Shown here one piece after another: positions 1-8,284 of a stretch of 64,000 nucleotides of DNA (positions within the stretch are counted from its first letter, which is position 1; each line of letters begins with the position of its first letter). The DNA is from Methylobacterium fujisawaense (GTDB lineage: Bacteria; Pseudomonadota; Alphaproteobacteria; Rhizobiales; Beijerinckiaceae), in the NCBI RefSeq assembly GCF_014138435.1, contig NZ_JACJIM010000002.1, forward strand, positions 62,001 through 126,000, in the 5' to 3' direction. Position numbers and translations under genes: made by a program. A model generated the notes under the pieces. That model was given only the letters and a program-made list of their open reading frames with translations. It was not told the DNA's origin and did not search any database.

Positions 1-1719
1 GGCGAGCCCGTCGGAGGCCGCCTGCGCGAAGAACCGGGCCGCCTCGGCGCTCTGGCGCAGGGCCTGCTGCGCGTTCTCGGTGGCGTCCCGGTAGCGCTGC
101 ATCGCCTCGGCGGCCGACAGGACCCGGGCGCGCTCGTCCGCGTCCAGGGCCGGATCCGCGCGCTTGCCGCGCTGCGCATCCTCCCGGGCCGAAGCCTCGG
201 CCTTGGCCAGCGCCACCGCCCGTTCCCGCTCGACATTGGTCTTGCCGACGGTCTCCAGCTCGGCCTTCGCCGTGTCGCGGGCCTTGTCCAGCTGCTTGAT
301 CAGGGTCTCGACCGCGTCGAGGCTCTCGCCCTCGGACCCGCCGCCCCGGCCCCTCGGCACGTGCAGCGACGGCAGGACGGCCGAGCGGTCTGGGCCCTTG
401 GGGCGGACCCGGACGGTCAGGGGCGCCGGCGGCCCCTGCTGCTCCGGATCGACGAGCCCGGTCGCGCGCCCGACCTCCTGGAAGAAGGTGAGCGGGTTGC
501 CGGCGGTGAGGATCTTGCCGATCCCGGGGATGGAACCGACGAGGTCGCGCACCTTGCCGACCACGCCGCTCACCGTCTGGTAGAGGTTGGCGGCGACCTG
601 CACGACGCGGGCGATCACGCTCTCGACGCTGAGGAAGGCCTGGTAGGTGTCGAGCACCGCGTTCGAGATGTCGCGCTGGATCGGCGCCAGGGCCGTGGCG
701 AAGGTGTCGGCGATGTCCTTCGCCTTGGCGTCGAGCGCCCGGGCCCGCTCGACCTCGTCCTCGCCGACGATGCGCACGCCCGCCACGGTGGTCGCCGTGC
801 TGGCGAGCGTCTCCCGCAGCTGGCCGGTCAGGTCGACGCCGCTGCGCAGCTGACGCTCGAAATCCGGGCCGAAGAAGTGGCCGGCGAGGTCGAAGGCCGC
901 GAGGTCGCGCTGGTCGGCCCGGAGCTTGTCGATCAGGTCGAGCACGACCTTGATCTTGGCCTCCTGCGTGTCGGCGGCGTCGAACGACGCCTTGTCGGCG
1001 GCCGCGAGGTTGCCGGCGCGGACGTTCTGGGTCAGGCGCGCGTCGATCGCCGCGCTGTTCGCGCCGTCCCGGCCCTCGCCGATCCGGACCTCGCTCGCCG
1101 CCCGGGCGTGCTGGAGCGCGGCGGTGACCTGCTCGACCGTCAGGCCGAACTTCTCCGCATCGAGGGTGGCGCGCTGGAAGAAACCGGCGCCGACCCCGGC
1201 CTTCTCGGCCTCGCGGCCGATCCGGACGAAATCCGCGATATGCGCGCGCGCCGCCTCGATCGAGGCCGCCACGCTGTCGAACACGAGCTTGGCGGCCTCG
1301 AAGCCGAGGAACGCCGCCAGCAGGGTGTTGAGCGATGGGATCTGCGCGGCCACGCCCGCGATGGTCGAGGTGGTGGCCGACAGGCCGGTGCGCACGGCCG
1401 CGCCGGCGGTGTTCGAGCCGACGGCCGCGCCCGTAAAGGCGCGGACGACGCCCTCCAGGGTGGCCTTGTCGGCGGTGGCCGCGTTGGCGGTGGCGGACGC
1501 GATCGAGCGCACGTCCTGGCCGATAGCGGCCGCCGCCCGCTGGGCGTTGTTGGCGAGGCCCTGGAGCGAGGCGCCGAAGGTGTTGCTGTTGGCCGCGCCG
1601 CCCGACATGGCGACACCGATCGTCGCCATGTTGCCGACGATCTGCGACGCCAGCGTCGCCATCGCGCCCTGGGCACGGGAGGTGTCGGCCGCGAACGAGA
1701 TGACGAGCGGTTCGGCCAT
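1..1719 (-). CDS. Phage tail tape measure protein (N-terminal part, runs off the window)
   Basis: The frame is open for 573 codons from an ATG at 1719 to the window edge, so the C-terminus is missing. A GGAG about 8 bases upstream supports the start. The product is rich in Ala, Gly and Thr, with long helical stretches and a probable membrane-like patch around residues 95-125 (IAGVAAQIPSLNTLLAAF). The segment at residues ~345-385 (VARVVQVAANLYQTVSGVVG) is typical of tape-measure proteins. In siphoviruses this protein sets tail length and helps DNA injection. In GTA-like phages it directly follows the tail chaperone, but here about 4.1 kb of non-phage genes lies between them. Confidence 0.85.
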   Translation of the reverse strand, partial: MAEPLVISFAADTSRAQGAMATLASQIVGNMATIGVAMSGGAANSNTFGASLQGLANNAQRAAAAIGQDVRSIASATANAATADKATLEGVVRAFTGAAVGSNTAGAAVRTGLSATTSTIAGVAAQIPSLNTLLAAFLGFEAAKLVFDSVAASIEAARAHIADFVRIGREAEKAGVGAGFFQRATLDAEKFGLTVEQVTAALQHARAASEVRIGEGRDGANSAAIDARLTQNVRAGNLAAADKASFDAADTQEAKIKVVLDLIDKLRADQRDLAAFDLAGHFFGPDFERQLRSGVDLTGQLRETLASTATTVAGVRIVGEDEVERARALDAKAKDIADTFATALAPIQRDISNAVLDTYQAFLSVESVIARVVQVAANLYQTVSGVVGKVRDLVGSIPGIGKILTAGNPLTFFQEVGRATGLVDPEQQGPPAPLTVRVRPKGPDRSAVLPSLHVPRGRGGGSEGESLDAVETLIKQLDKARDTAKAELETVGKTNVERERAVALAKAEASAREDAQRGKRADPALDADERARVLSAAEAMQRYRDATENAQQALRQSAEAARFFAQAASDGLA

Positions 1720-1908
1720 GGGGCGTCTCCGGGGCGCGGCGTCAGCGGTTCAGGACGGATCGGGACAGACTGCGTCACGCCCTTGGGCGACGCGGCTGTG
1801 GTCAGGTGCTTGCCATCGCTGCGTTGCCGGGAGGTCTGCTGTGGGTGGATTTCTGCCCGTCCGCTTCCGCTCAAACATAAGGCGGAAGCGGACCTTCGAG
1901 AGCGCGCG

Positions 1909-2460
1909 TTATCCGCGCCGTGCGAGCGCCTGCCCAATACCGAACAACAGCATCTCGGATATGCGATGCAGATCGAAGTGGCCGCCCCTTTCAAGCGCCG
2001 TGTGCGCCGCGATGCAATGATCTGCAGCGACGTCTAACGTGTTGACAGGATCCTGGCTGAGCGAGGCAGCGGAGATGAAGGCGTCGCGGTGAGCATCGGT
2101 AGTGTCAATGTAAGCGCCACGACCTTGCATCGCACCAGTTTCATCGGGTGTGAGCGCCCCGCGGTTCAGCACCCAGCGGACCTCGTTCATATCCGTCAGG
2201 ATCCGGAACTCCGCCGAGAATGGGCCGCCAGTCTGCCGGACGCGACGGATGCGCTCGAACACCCAATCGCGATCGTCTGGGTGCGTGCGTGCGAGGGCTG
2301 CTTCAAGGGGGAGCGGTTGGCCAGCGAGAGCGGCGTTGCCCGCCAGCAGGGCGGCCGCACCCTCATCGAGCACGGAGCGACCTGCAGCGACGTTCGTGCC
2401 CCAGGTGCCGATGAGCCCAGCTGCGCGTAGGGCAGGAGCCATCCCAGCTATGAAGAACAT
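1909..2460 (-). CDS. PAS-domain protein, possible sensory or regulatory cargo gene
   Basis: This 183-residue protein has a PAS fold-3 type domain at about residues 15-125. Key segments are GLIGTWGTNVA, the helix TRTHPDDRDWVFERIRR-like region, and the strand pair FSAEFRI / EVRWVLNRG. It has no kinase, GGDEF or HTH domain, so it is a stand-alone sensor. The C-terminal helix (about residues 130-183) resembles the tail of other short Methylobacterium PAS proteins. The start follows a strong ribosome-binding site (GGAGGGAGC, 4 bases upstream). It is divergent from the small regulator at 2679 and lies between the tape measure and the tail chaperone genes, so it is probably cargo rather than a virion gene. 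The ligand is unknown. Confidence 0.75.
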   Translation of the reverse strand: MFFIAGMAPALRAAGLIGTWGTNVAAGRSVLDEGAAALLAGNAALAGQPLPLEAALARTHPDDRDWVFERIRRVRQTGGPFSAEFRILTDMNEVRWVLNRGALTPDETGAMQGRGAYIDTTDAHRDAFISAASLSQDPVNTLDVAADHCIAAHTALERGGHFDLHRISEMLLFGIGQALARRG

Positions 2461-2678
2461 TTAGCTCCCTCCGCCGTGCCCACGTTCTCAACCCGATTAA
2501 TGCTGCGCTGACAACGAGGGCGGCAACAAACCGCCTCCGACAAACAGGGTTCACAAGCTGCGGTCTGTTGCCGCAATCGTGAATTGCAATTCGGGATAGG
2601 GTTGCACGTTGGAGAAGATTGTTTTCTTGGCTTGGAACGGTGAGGGCGGTTCGCTCTCGGCACAAAAAGGTGACGAGA

Positions 2679-2909
2679 ATGGATGGCGACCGTACCAAGA
2701 GCGCCCTGAAGCGCGTGGCGGAGGCGCTCAGCGTCAGCGAGGACGTGTTTCTGAAAGGCCACCCCCGAGGCGTGTCGCCTGCCACGGCCATATCGGAAGA
2801 ATTAGAGCTTCTGAGGCTATTCGCGACGCTCACAGATCCTGAGATAAGGCGAACCTGTCTCCGGTACGTGCAGAACCTCGCCGCATCCTCCGACATGGCA
2901 GCTGGATAG
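2679..2909 (+). CDS. Small HTH-regulator-like protein
   Basis: The product has 76 residues starting at MDGDRTKSALKR, with AAGG about 8 bases before the ATG. The N-terminal SALKRVAEALSVSEDVF segment resembles the last helices of a Cro/CI-type helix-turn-helix. The C-terminal LLRLFATLTDPEIRRTCLRY helix is a motif seen at the end of many small alphaproteobacterial regulators. The first HTH helices are missing, so it may be a truncated regulator or a helper that lacks DNA binding. It is divergent from the PAS gene across 218 bp and the two may share control. Function is inferred only. Confidence 0.6.
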   Translation: MDGDRTKSALKRVAEALSVSEDVFLKGHPRGVSPATAISEELELLRLFATLTDPEIRRTCLRYVQNLAASSDMAAG

Positions 2910-3336
2910 AGGTTTTTGCTCGTACTTCGTGAAGCGGTCAGCGCCCTGCCCAGGATCCCCGAGCCGCCGCACGACGCCTAGGTGCGGGTGACGCTGACGA
3001 GACCATCGATGGGGGAGCAGGAGCGTCCACGCCCGCCTTCGACAGCTTGAGGGGCATATCTGTGGACGGGCGTGGCGGTCAGCCGAAGCCGACCACAGCA
3101 CCGTAGATACGATGCCGGGCAAGCGCCCCAACCTATGAAAAGCTGGCCGGGCGAGCAGCTGAGAAAGCCAAGGAACGGCCGCTTTTGGGCAACGCCGCTA
3201 GCTATCGAGGCGACTGGGTTGGGTCGGAGACGGACCGTCCGCTTCCGGGTGATGGGCCGAGGTCCAGCTGCGATCCTCAGACGGCCTTTCGCGTAACGTC
3301 GGCTTGTGGAACGCCGTGCGGAGCAGCAGAGAGCAG
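2910..3336. other. Gene-free stretch inside the prophage cargo block
   Basis: About 430 bases lie between the small regulator and the 3' end of the first AraC gene. Short open frames exist, but none has a ribosome-binding site plus recognisable protein features. No clear terminator was seen. Confidence 0.5.
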
Positions 3337-4305
3337 CTATCTGCGATTCTGCAGGATAGCGGCATGCCTGTACTCAAGCGGGCTCATGCCGTGATGTTTC
3401 TTGAAGCGACGAGAGAAGTGAGCTTGGCTAGTGAAGCCGGCCTCGTAGGCGACCATGCCGATTGGCAGGTGGGCGCAAGCTGGATCCGAAAGGCGCTTGC
3501 TCGCAACCTCCAACCGTCGCCGCCAGATCCAGTCGGAGATGTGCTGGCCACGTTCTTGGAACAGCTGCTGGAGCCGGCGCAACGACACGCCCACGGCGGC
3601 GGCGAGTTGCGGTGGATCGAGGGTCTGGTCGTGGAGGTTCGCCTCGACATGGGCTTTGGCACGTTGGACGACGAGAGAGCCGTGGACAGGCTCCGGCACC
3701 TCCCGGGCGATGCGCTCGGCGAGGCTGGCGACGACGAGATCAATCCCTACCCCAGCCATGCGCTCGGCGACTTCCGGCCGCATCCGATCCGCCTGATCCA
3801 ACATGCGCGTCAAGAACGAGCGGGCCAGGGTCGCTACAGGTTGGTGGCCTTCGACGGTCAGGCTGGCGAAGAGCCGGGCCGGGCCTAGCACGTCCTCTAT
3901 CCGCGCCCGTGGAATCGCGATGGCCAGCACCTCGCTGTACCCGTCGTGCTCGATCGTCCATGGTGTGTTTGTATCGCGGATCGCGAAGTCGCCGGTTCCG
4001 TCCGTGCTTGATCGATCGTTCTGTTCTGCCTTTACGGTACCATTTAGCACAATACTCATGAAAAGATAGTCGGTTTTATGATTTTCGTGTCGTAGCGTTC
4101 TAGGTGTCGTCGAAGCCCTGAGATTGCGCAACGCGAATCTGGTAAAATCCAATCCGCCAATACTTATGCCGTCGATTGTGGCGTCAAACTGCCCATCGTC
4201 TAGAGATCTTTGTTCCATTGGGACGAGACGATCTTCGCAGATCTCGCGCCAATGCCGAAACCGGTCCTTTGGCAACAACCCGTCTGTCGAGAATATGGTC
4301 TTCAT
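3337..4305 (-). CDS. AraC family transcriptional regulator (paralogue 1)
   Basis: The start chosen at 4305 gives 322 residues and aligns with the N-terminus of its paralogue at 4848 (MKTIFSTDG versus MQPFFSTEK). The open frame reaches further upstream, but that part has no similarity. The N-terminal 180 residues match the AraC_binding_2 type sensor (FRHWREICEDRLVPMEQRSL). The C-terminal ~100 residues are the double-HTH AraC domain, with first HTH around LAAAVGVSLRRLQQLF and second around GMVAYEAGFTSQAHFSRRF. It is divergent from paralogue 2, and the shared 542-bp gap probably carries both promoters. No metabolic gene is adjacent, so the regulon is unknown. Confidence 0.9.
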   Translation of the reverse strand: MKTIFSTDGLLPKDRFRHWREICEDRLVPMEQRSLDDGQFDATIDGISIGGLDFTRFALRNLRASTTPRTLRHENHKTDYLFMSIVLNGTVKAEQNDRSSTDGTGDFAIRDTNTPWTIEHDGYSEVLAIAIPRARIEDVLGPARLFASLTVEGHQPVATLARSFLTRMLDQADRMRPEVAERMAGVGIDLVVASLAERIAREVPEPVHGSLVVQRAKAHVEANLHDQTLDPPQLAAAVGVSLRRLQQLFQERGQHISDWIWRRRLEVASKRLSDPACAHLPIGMVAYEAGFTSQAHFSRRFKKHHGMSPLEYRHAAILQNRR

Positions 4306-4847
4306 TGCCCTTGGGATATGTACGGCATTGATGTTTTTTGCAGCAATATTCCGAATGTCAGTGGCGCAAGCATTGGCTTTGGGTGCGGAATGCAGGCTGG
4401 AAGAATGTGAAGCGGAATTGACCACATTCTCGAAAGCATCGCGTGCTTCGAACGCATAACTGTATCCTGTCGGATATCCGATGGTTTTTCAGATACATGT
4501 GCCTGTCGGGATTGTGCATCGGACAATGAAGACGTGAGAGGCCAAGTCAAGCTGGCGCGTCGGTCTTCGCATAGGGGCGGTTTACGAAACAACGTGACAT
4601 GCCGCGATCGCCCGTGCCCGTACCTGCAACCTGAGAAGATCTGCTTCCAGTGGGAGGAGATAGAGGCCTACGACCAGGTAGAGGTGGATTCCTGCCTGTC
4701 TCCTTTCAAGCGGCCGTGGTTGTCGACGGATCGCCGTTCCGCGCCCAAGCGAGCGATGCGTTTATTGCTGTCGCACATTATATACAATACACGCCCAGGC
4801 CTTCATTCCTCGCCACCGGATGGTGGCGGGGGGCGCCGAGGCCTCGA
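4306..4847. promoter_or_regulatory. Divergent intergenic region between the two AraC genes
   Basis: These 542 bases separate two divergently transcribed AraC paralogues and must hold their promoters. The stretch is locally AT-richer than the surroundings, for example around 4306-4410 and 4765-4795. No confident -35/-10 pair or operator repeat could be assigned by eye. Confidence 0.4.
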
Positions 4848-5834
4848 ATGCAACCGTTTTTTTCGACAGAAAAAATCCATCCCCGGAACGCGTTTCGCCA
4901 GTGGCGCGAGATGGTCTGTGATCAGTTAGTCCAGGTGGAATTGAAGACCATCGACGAGACCCAGTTCAAGGGCAGCATAGCCGCTACGAATATCGGCTCC
5001 GTGCCGATTTCGCACTTCGCACACACGGCCATGCGCAGCGAAACGACGGCTGACGCGGTCCGGCGCGACGGCCGTTCCGATCGGGCCTACGCGGTCCTGA
5101 TGCTCTCCGGCAGGGCTATTGCCCAACAAGGCGACCAGGAGGCGGAATGTCGGAAGGGCGACCTTTTCGTCCTCGACGCACGCCCAGCCGTCGTCCAGAC
5201 GGAGACGGGCAGTACCCTGATCCTGGATCTGCCGCGCGATCGTCTGGAAGCCGCGCTGGGCCCATCCCGGCTGTTCAGCGCCCTCAGAGTCGACGGGGAC
5301 CACGCCTCCACGACCCTGGCGCGGACGTACATCCAGGATTTGGTCGCGGTCGCCGATCGACTCGGCCCCGACGCGGCCGCCCGCATGGCATCGATCGGGA
5401 TCGACCTGATCGTGGCCAGCCTCGCCGAACGGTTGGCGCAGGAAGTGCCGCGTCCCATACACGGCAACATCACGGTCCAGCGTGCCAAGGCCTATGTTGA
5501 AACCCATCTTGGCGATCCGAGTTTGGATCCACCACAGCTCGCCGCCGCAATGGGGCTGTCGCTACGCCGGCTGCAGGAACTGTTCCACGAGCGCAGCCGG
5601 CACATCTCCGATTACATCTGGGAACGCCGCTTGGAGGTGGCAGCCAAGCGCCTGACCGACCCGGCCTATGCACACCTGTCCGTCGGCATGGTGGCCTACG
5701 GCTGCGGCTTCAGCAGCCAGGCGCATTTCGCCCGCCGCTTCAAGGATCGCTACGCCATGAGCCCCCGTGAATACCGACAAGCGCACACGCAGGACGTGCG
5801 GTCGGTTGCGTCCGCTTTCAGGTCGTCGTCCTAG
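4848..5834 (+). CDS. AraC family transcriptional regulator (paralogue 2)
   Basis: This 328-residue protein is strongly similar along its whole length to the regulator at 3337-4305; shared stretches include ERMAGVGIDL/ARMASIGIDL and VQRAKA. It has the same AraC_binding_2 sensor region followed by a C-terminal AraC HTH pair (LAAAMGLSLRRLQELF, then GMVAYGCGFSSQAHFARRF). The ATG at 4848 was chosen because it aligns with the start of the paralogue. The pair looks like an old duplication that became inverted. The sensor halves differ more than the DNA-binding halves, so they may recognise similar operators but different ligands. Confidence 0.88.
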   Translation: MQPFFSTEKIHPRNAFRQWREMVCDQLVQVELKTIDETQFKGSIAATNIGSVPISHFAHTAMRSETTADAVRRDGRSDRAYAVLMLSGRAIAQQGDQEAECRKGDLFVLDARPAVVQTETGSTLILDLPRDRLEAALGPSRLFSALRVDGDHASTTLARTYIQDLVAVADRLGPDAAARMASIGIDLIVASLAERLAQEVPRPIHGNITVQRAKAYVETHLGDPSLDPPQLAAAMGLSLRRLQELFHERSRHISDYIWERRLEVAAKRLTDPAYAHLSVGMVAYGCGFSSQAHFARRFKDRYAMSPREYRQAHTQDVRSVASAFRSSS

Positions 5835-5883
5835 TCAGCTGAGTGGCCGTTTAGGGTTGCAAGCAGGCTCGGCGGCGAACGTT

Positions 5884-6090
5884 TCACGCCCGCCCCGCCG
5901 CCATCTCCTCCGCCAGCACGGCCAGGAACTCGTCCTCGCTACCCCCCGCCTCCGGCGGCCCGTGGGCTGCGATGAAGGCCGCCACCACGACGTGCCACTC
6001 GGCGAGCGTCATCCGGCGGACCGCCTCCGGCGCGAATCCCGCGACCGCCCCGGCGCCGTAGAAGACCGAGAGGTCGCCGGGTCGGCTGTC
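5884..6090 (-). CDS. Phage tail assembly chaperone (frameshift product, GTA/TAC type)
   Basis: The segment from DLSVFYG through MTLAEWHVVVAAF to the stop resembles the small tail assembly chaperones that follow GTA gp10-like genes (rcc01693-like, Phage_TAC). No ATG, GTG or TTG exists in this frame upstream of DLSVFYG for well over 100 codons' distance of overlap with the previous gene. The only internal ATG would remove half of the domain. The frame is -1 relative to the upstream gene, and a G-rich run (GGGGGAGGGG, minus strand 6099-6090) sits where the frames would join. By analogy with lambda gpG/gpGT, a programmed frameshift is inferred. The start coordinate is therefore nominal. Confidence 0.6.
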   Translation of the reverse strand, partial: DSRPGDLSVFYGAGAVAGFAPEAVRRMTLAEWHVVVAAFIAAHGPPEAGGSEDEFLAVLAEEMAAGRA

Positions 6091-6452
6091 CCCTCCCCCT
6101 CGGCCGCGGCGTTTCCCGCCGCGTCGGCCACCTTCGGCACGCCGTTGACCGCCGCGGCGACGATCCGGCCGGCGAGCGGCAGAAACTCCATCAGCGGCTC
6201 GTCCTGGTAGCGCAGCACCAGGGCCGAGGCCGCGACGCCGCTCAGGCCGCCGCCTTCGAGACCCAGGCGGATCGTGTCCCACACGTCCCGGTGCGAGAAC
6301 TGGTGCGTGCCGAGCCGCATGAAGATCGCCCCGATCCCGGCGCCGCACAGGCGCTCCAGCTCGGCCATCTCGCCGAGCCGCAGCTGGAACCGGCACGGCC
6401 GCCCGGCGAAGTCCGCCGTCACCAGCGTGCGGCCGGTCTCGGCCGCGCTCAC
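6009..6452 (-). CDS. Gene transfer agent gp10-like tail protein, upstream partner of the tail chaperone
   Basis: This 147-residue product starts with GTG at 6452, which overlaps the TGA of the tail tube gene (GTGA), so the two genes are translationally coupled. The core (FRLQLGEMAELERLCGAGIG-like, then IFMRLGTHQFSHRDVWDTIR) matches the GTA_gp10 family found next to tail chaperones in Rhodobacter GTA-like modules. After about codon 117 the frame becomes Ser/Arg-rich (ATSRSSTAPGRSRDSRRRRS), which looks like out-of-frame translation of the chaperone gene. That supports a frameshift near 6090-6099. Confidence 0.75.
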   Translation of the reverse strand: MSAAETGRTLVTADFAGRPCRFQLRLGEMAELERLCGAGIGAIFMRLGTHQFSHRDVWDTIRLGLEGGGLSGVAASALVLRYQDEPLMEFLPLAGRIVAAAVNGVPKVADAAGNAAAEGEGTADPATSRSSTAPGRSRDSRRRRSAG

Positions 6453-6892
6453 GTCCACGCCCCCCAGGCCAGCGGGCCGTCGCCCCGGAACTGGCTCGTG
6501 AAGGCGACGATGCCGTTGTTGCTCTTGGTGATCTCGAAATTCTCGACGAACACCTTCCCCGACCACGCGCCGGCCCCCTGCCCGTCCTTCGGGTCGATCC
6601 GGAACTGGTAGGGCACCGCCGTGTCGCCGGTCGCGTCGGCGCGGAACTCGTCGAGGTGGTCGGCGGCGATCTGCCCGGCGATGCGGCCGCCCCAGGACCG
6701 GGAGGTCAGCACGCTCCTGCGCTCCGGGATGCCGGTGGGGTCGTCGCAATCGGCGACCGTGGCGTCCTCGTAGCTGTTCGTCAGCGTCAGGGTGATCGAC
6801 GTGGCGAGGCAGACGAAGTGGTAGACGAGGGGCGAGCCCGCGCCGCGATAGGCGCGGAACCGGTTGCCGGGCAGCAGGGCGGGCGCGGCCAT
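6449..6892 (-). CDS. Phage major tail tube protein
   Basis: The product has 147 residues, starting MAAPALLPGNRFRAYRGAG. It has the small beta-rich pattern of TP901-1/GTA-type tail tube proteins: SITLTLTNSYEDATVADCDDP, then VLTSRSWGGRIAGQIA, and the C-terminal ITKSNNGIVAFTSQFRGDG. It forms the hexameric rings of the tail tube. The ATG lies 2 bases after the stop of the DUF3168 gene, with GGAGAGG nearby. Its position just before the gp10/chaperone pair is the normal order in such modules. Confidence 0.85.
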   Translation of the reverse strand: MAAPALLPGNRFRAYRGAGSPLVYHFVCLATSITLTLTNSYEDATVADCDDPTGIPERRSVLTSRSWGGRIAGQIAADHLDEFRADATGDTAVPYQFRIDPKDGQGAGAWSGKVFVENFEITKSNNGIVAFTSQFRGDGPLAWGAWT

Positions 6893-6894
6893 GG

Positions 6895-7368
6895 TCAGGT
6901 CTCCTCTCCCGGCAGCGGCCGGACGACGGTGGTGCGCAGATCCAGGAACACCGACTTCGCCTGGAGCGGGTCGATCACGTCGCCGGCCTGGACCACCTCG
7001 AGGGGCGTGCGCAGGCTGTAGGGGGCGGCGAGCGGCAGGTCGGGCTGCTCCAGGCCGTTGAGTGCCGCGATCATGGCGTCGGCGAGCAGCCAGCCCTGGT
7101 CCCGGTCGTAGGCGGTCGAGACCGCGTAGAGCCGCGCCTGGATCGTCCAGGCGGCGACGCAGCTCTCCGCGTAGCCGGCCCGCCGGATCGGGCCGAGATA
7201 GGCGTAGGGCGGCCGGGCCTCGGCCGGGTGCGGCTCGGCGCGGCCGAGACCGGCCGGCACCTCGTCGTAGAACCGCCGTCCCGCCAGCGCCGCGAAGCCG
7301 GCATCGGCCCGCAGCAGGGTCCGGACCGCGTCGCGCAGGGCGAGCTCCGGCGTGGTCGGCCGGGTCAC
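6895..7368 (-). CDS. DUF3168 family phage tail completion protein
   Basis: This 157-residue protein has the DUF3168 signature: LALRDAVRTLLRADAGFAAL at the N-terminus, then YAYLGPIRRAG, and the ATTVVRPLP-like C-terminal strand (LRTTVVRPLPGEE). Family members occupy the head-tail junction between the HK97-gp10-like protein and the tail tube. The start overlaps the stop of the upstream gene by 4 bases (ATGA). Confidence 0.85.
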   Translation of the reverse strand: MTRPTTPELALRDAVRTLLRADAGFAALAGRRFYDEVPAGLGRAEPHPAEARPPYAYLGPIRRAGYAESCVAAWTIQARLYAVSTAYDRDQGWLLADAMIAALNGLEQPDLPLAAPYSLRTPLEVVQAGDVIDPLQAKSVFLDLRTTVVRPLPGEET

Positions 7369-7943
7369 AGCTCCGCCTCCCGGGCCGCCGCGCCGATCCC
7401 GTCGTCGAGGGCGCGATGCCAGTCCGCCAGGGCCTCGCGGGCCGAGCCGTAGAAGAACGGCTGGCCCGGCACGTCGGCCTCGTGCGACGGGCGCAGCCGC
7501 CGGCCGCCCTGCCCCGTCGTGTCGGCGAAGAGATCCGCATCCGCGTGCGTGCCGCCGGCATGGTGGCCGGCCTCGACCGCCAGGGCGTAGTCGGTGCCGG
7601 CCCGGTCGGCCGTGGCCTCGACCACGTAGAGATCGCCTGCGCGCCGGTAGCCGATGCCGTTCAGCAGCAGGCCGGTGTCCCGCGGAACCCGGGACCGCAT
7701 CAGGTCGACCATCGCGCGCGCGGCCTGCTGGCTCGCCTGGTCGCCCCGCAGGGCGAGCTTCACGGCGAGTTTCGCGAGCTGGCCGGAGATCCGCTCGACC
7801 CCGACGACGCCGGCGACGGTGTCGATCAGGCGCAGGCCCGGGAGCAGGCCGGGCGCGCGGTCGAAGCCGCGCGCCGCGCCCGTCAGGCCGAGGGCGGCCT
7901 GTCCCTGCAGGGCCGCGCCGAGGGCGGCGGCGGGATCGACCAT
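7365..7943 (-). CDS. HK97 gp10 family head-tail joining protein
   Basis: This 192-residue protein has the HK97-gp10 pattern VERISGQLAKLAVKLALRG, then ARAMVDLMRSRVPRDTG (helix followed by PRDTG-L turn), YALAVEAGHH, and the terminal GQPFFYGSAREAL. The N-terminal ~45 residues are an Ala/Gly-rich extension. The protein closes the tail tube or joins it to the head. Its ATG overlaps the upstream stop by one base (TGATG), so it is part of one translational unit with its neighbours. Confidence 0.82.
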   Translation of the reverse strand: MVDPAAALGAALQGQAALGLTGAARGFDRAPGLLPGLRLIDTVAGVVGVERISGQLAKLAVKLALRGDQASQQAARAMVDLMRSRVPRDTGLLLNGIGYRRAGDLYVVEATADRAGTDYALAVEAGHHAGGTHADADLFADTTGQGGRRLRPSHEADVPGQPFFYGSAREALADWHRALDDGIGAAAREAEL

Positions 7944-8284
7944 CAGGCGCCCCCGAGATCCGTGGCGATGGTGAGCTGGATCGTGCCGGTCCGCCGGTCC
8001 GGCAGGCCGATCCCGGTGACGTTGAAGTCGCGATCCCGGAGCGCCACGCGGTCGGCGTTGGTCACGGTACGGGCCTGGGCGCTGTCGCGGATCGTCAGGG
8101 TGCCGGTCTCGACGTTCTGCGCCCGGCCGCCCTGCGCCGCCTCGCGGGCGCCCTGCGGCCGGTAACTCGCCCAGAGGGTCATCACCGGGGCGTAGGCGCC
8201 GGCGCCGACGGGATCGCCGTCGGCGTCGGCCACGACGGCGCGGCGCAGGATCGTGGCCCGGGTGTCGAACCGGCCGGGATCCAT
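7943..8284 (-). CDS. Phage head-tail adaptor (head closure) protein
   Basis: The product is 113 residues, MDPGRFDTRATILRR onward. It has the small beta-barrel pattern of SPP1 gp16/HK97 gp9-like head-tail adaptors: TLWASYRPQGAREAAQ, TGTLTIRDSAQARTVTNADRV, FNVTGIGLPDRR. It overlaps the preceding connector gene at 8284 and the following gp10-like gene at 7943. The conserved order connector-adaptor-gp10-DUF3168-tube supports the call. Confidence 0.85.
   Translation of the reverse strand: MDPGRFDTRATILRRAVVADADGDPVGAGAYAPVMTLWASYRPQGAREAAQGGRAQNVETGTLTIRDSAQARTVTNADRVALRDRDFNVTGIGLPDRRTGTIQLTIATDLGGA

Noticed and set aside
361..2037. Long plus-strand open frame (558 codons) opposite the tape measure gene
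   Set aside because: Composition is Arg/Gly/Asp-rich with no domain; the minus frame gives a coherent tape-measure protein, so this is a GC-driven shadow.
1775..5891. 8-bp repeat TCACGCCC at 1775-1782 and 5884-5891 as possible target-site duplication of the AraC/PAS block
   Set aside because: Eight bases can match by chance in GC-rich DNA and no transposase or inverted repeat supports it.
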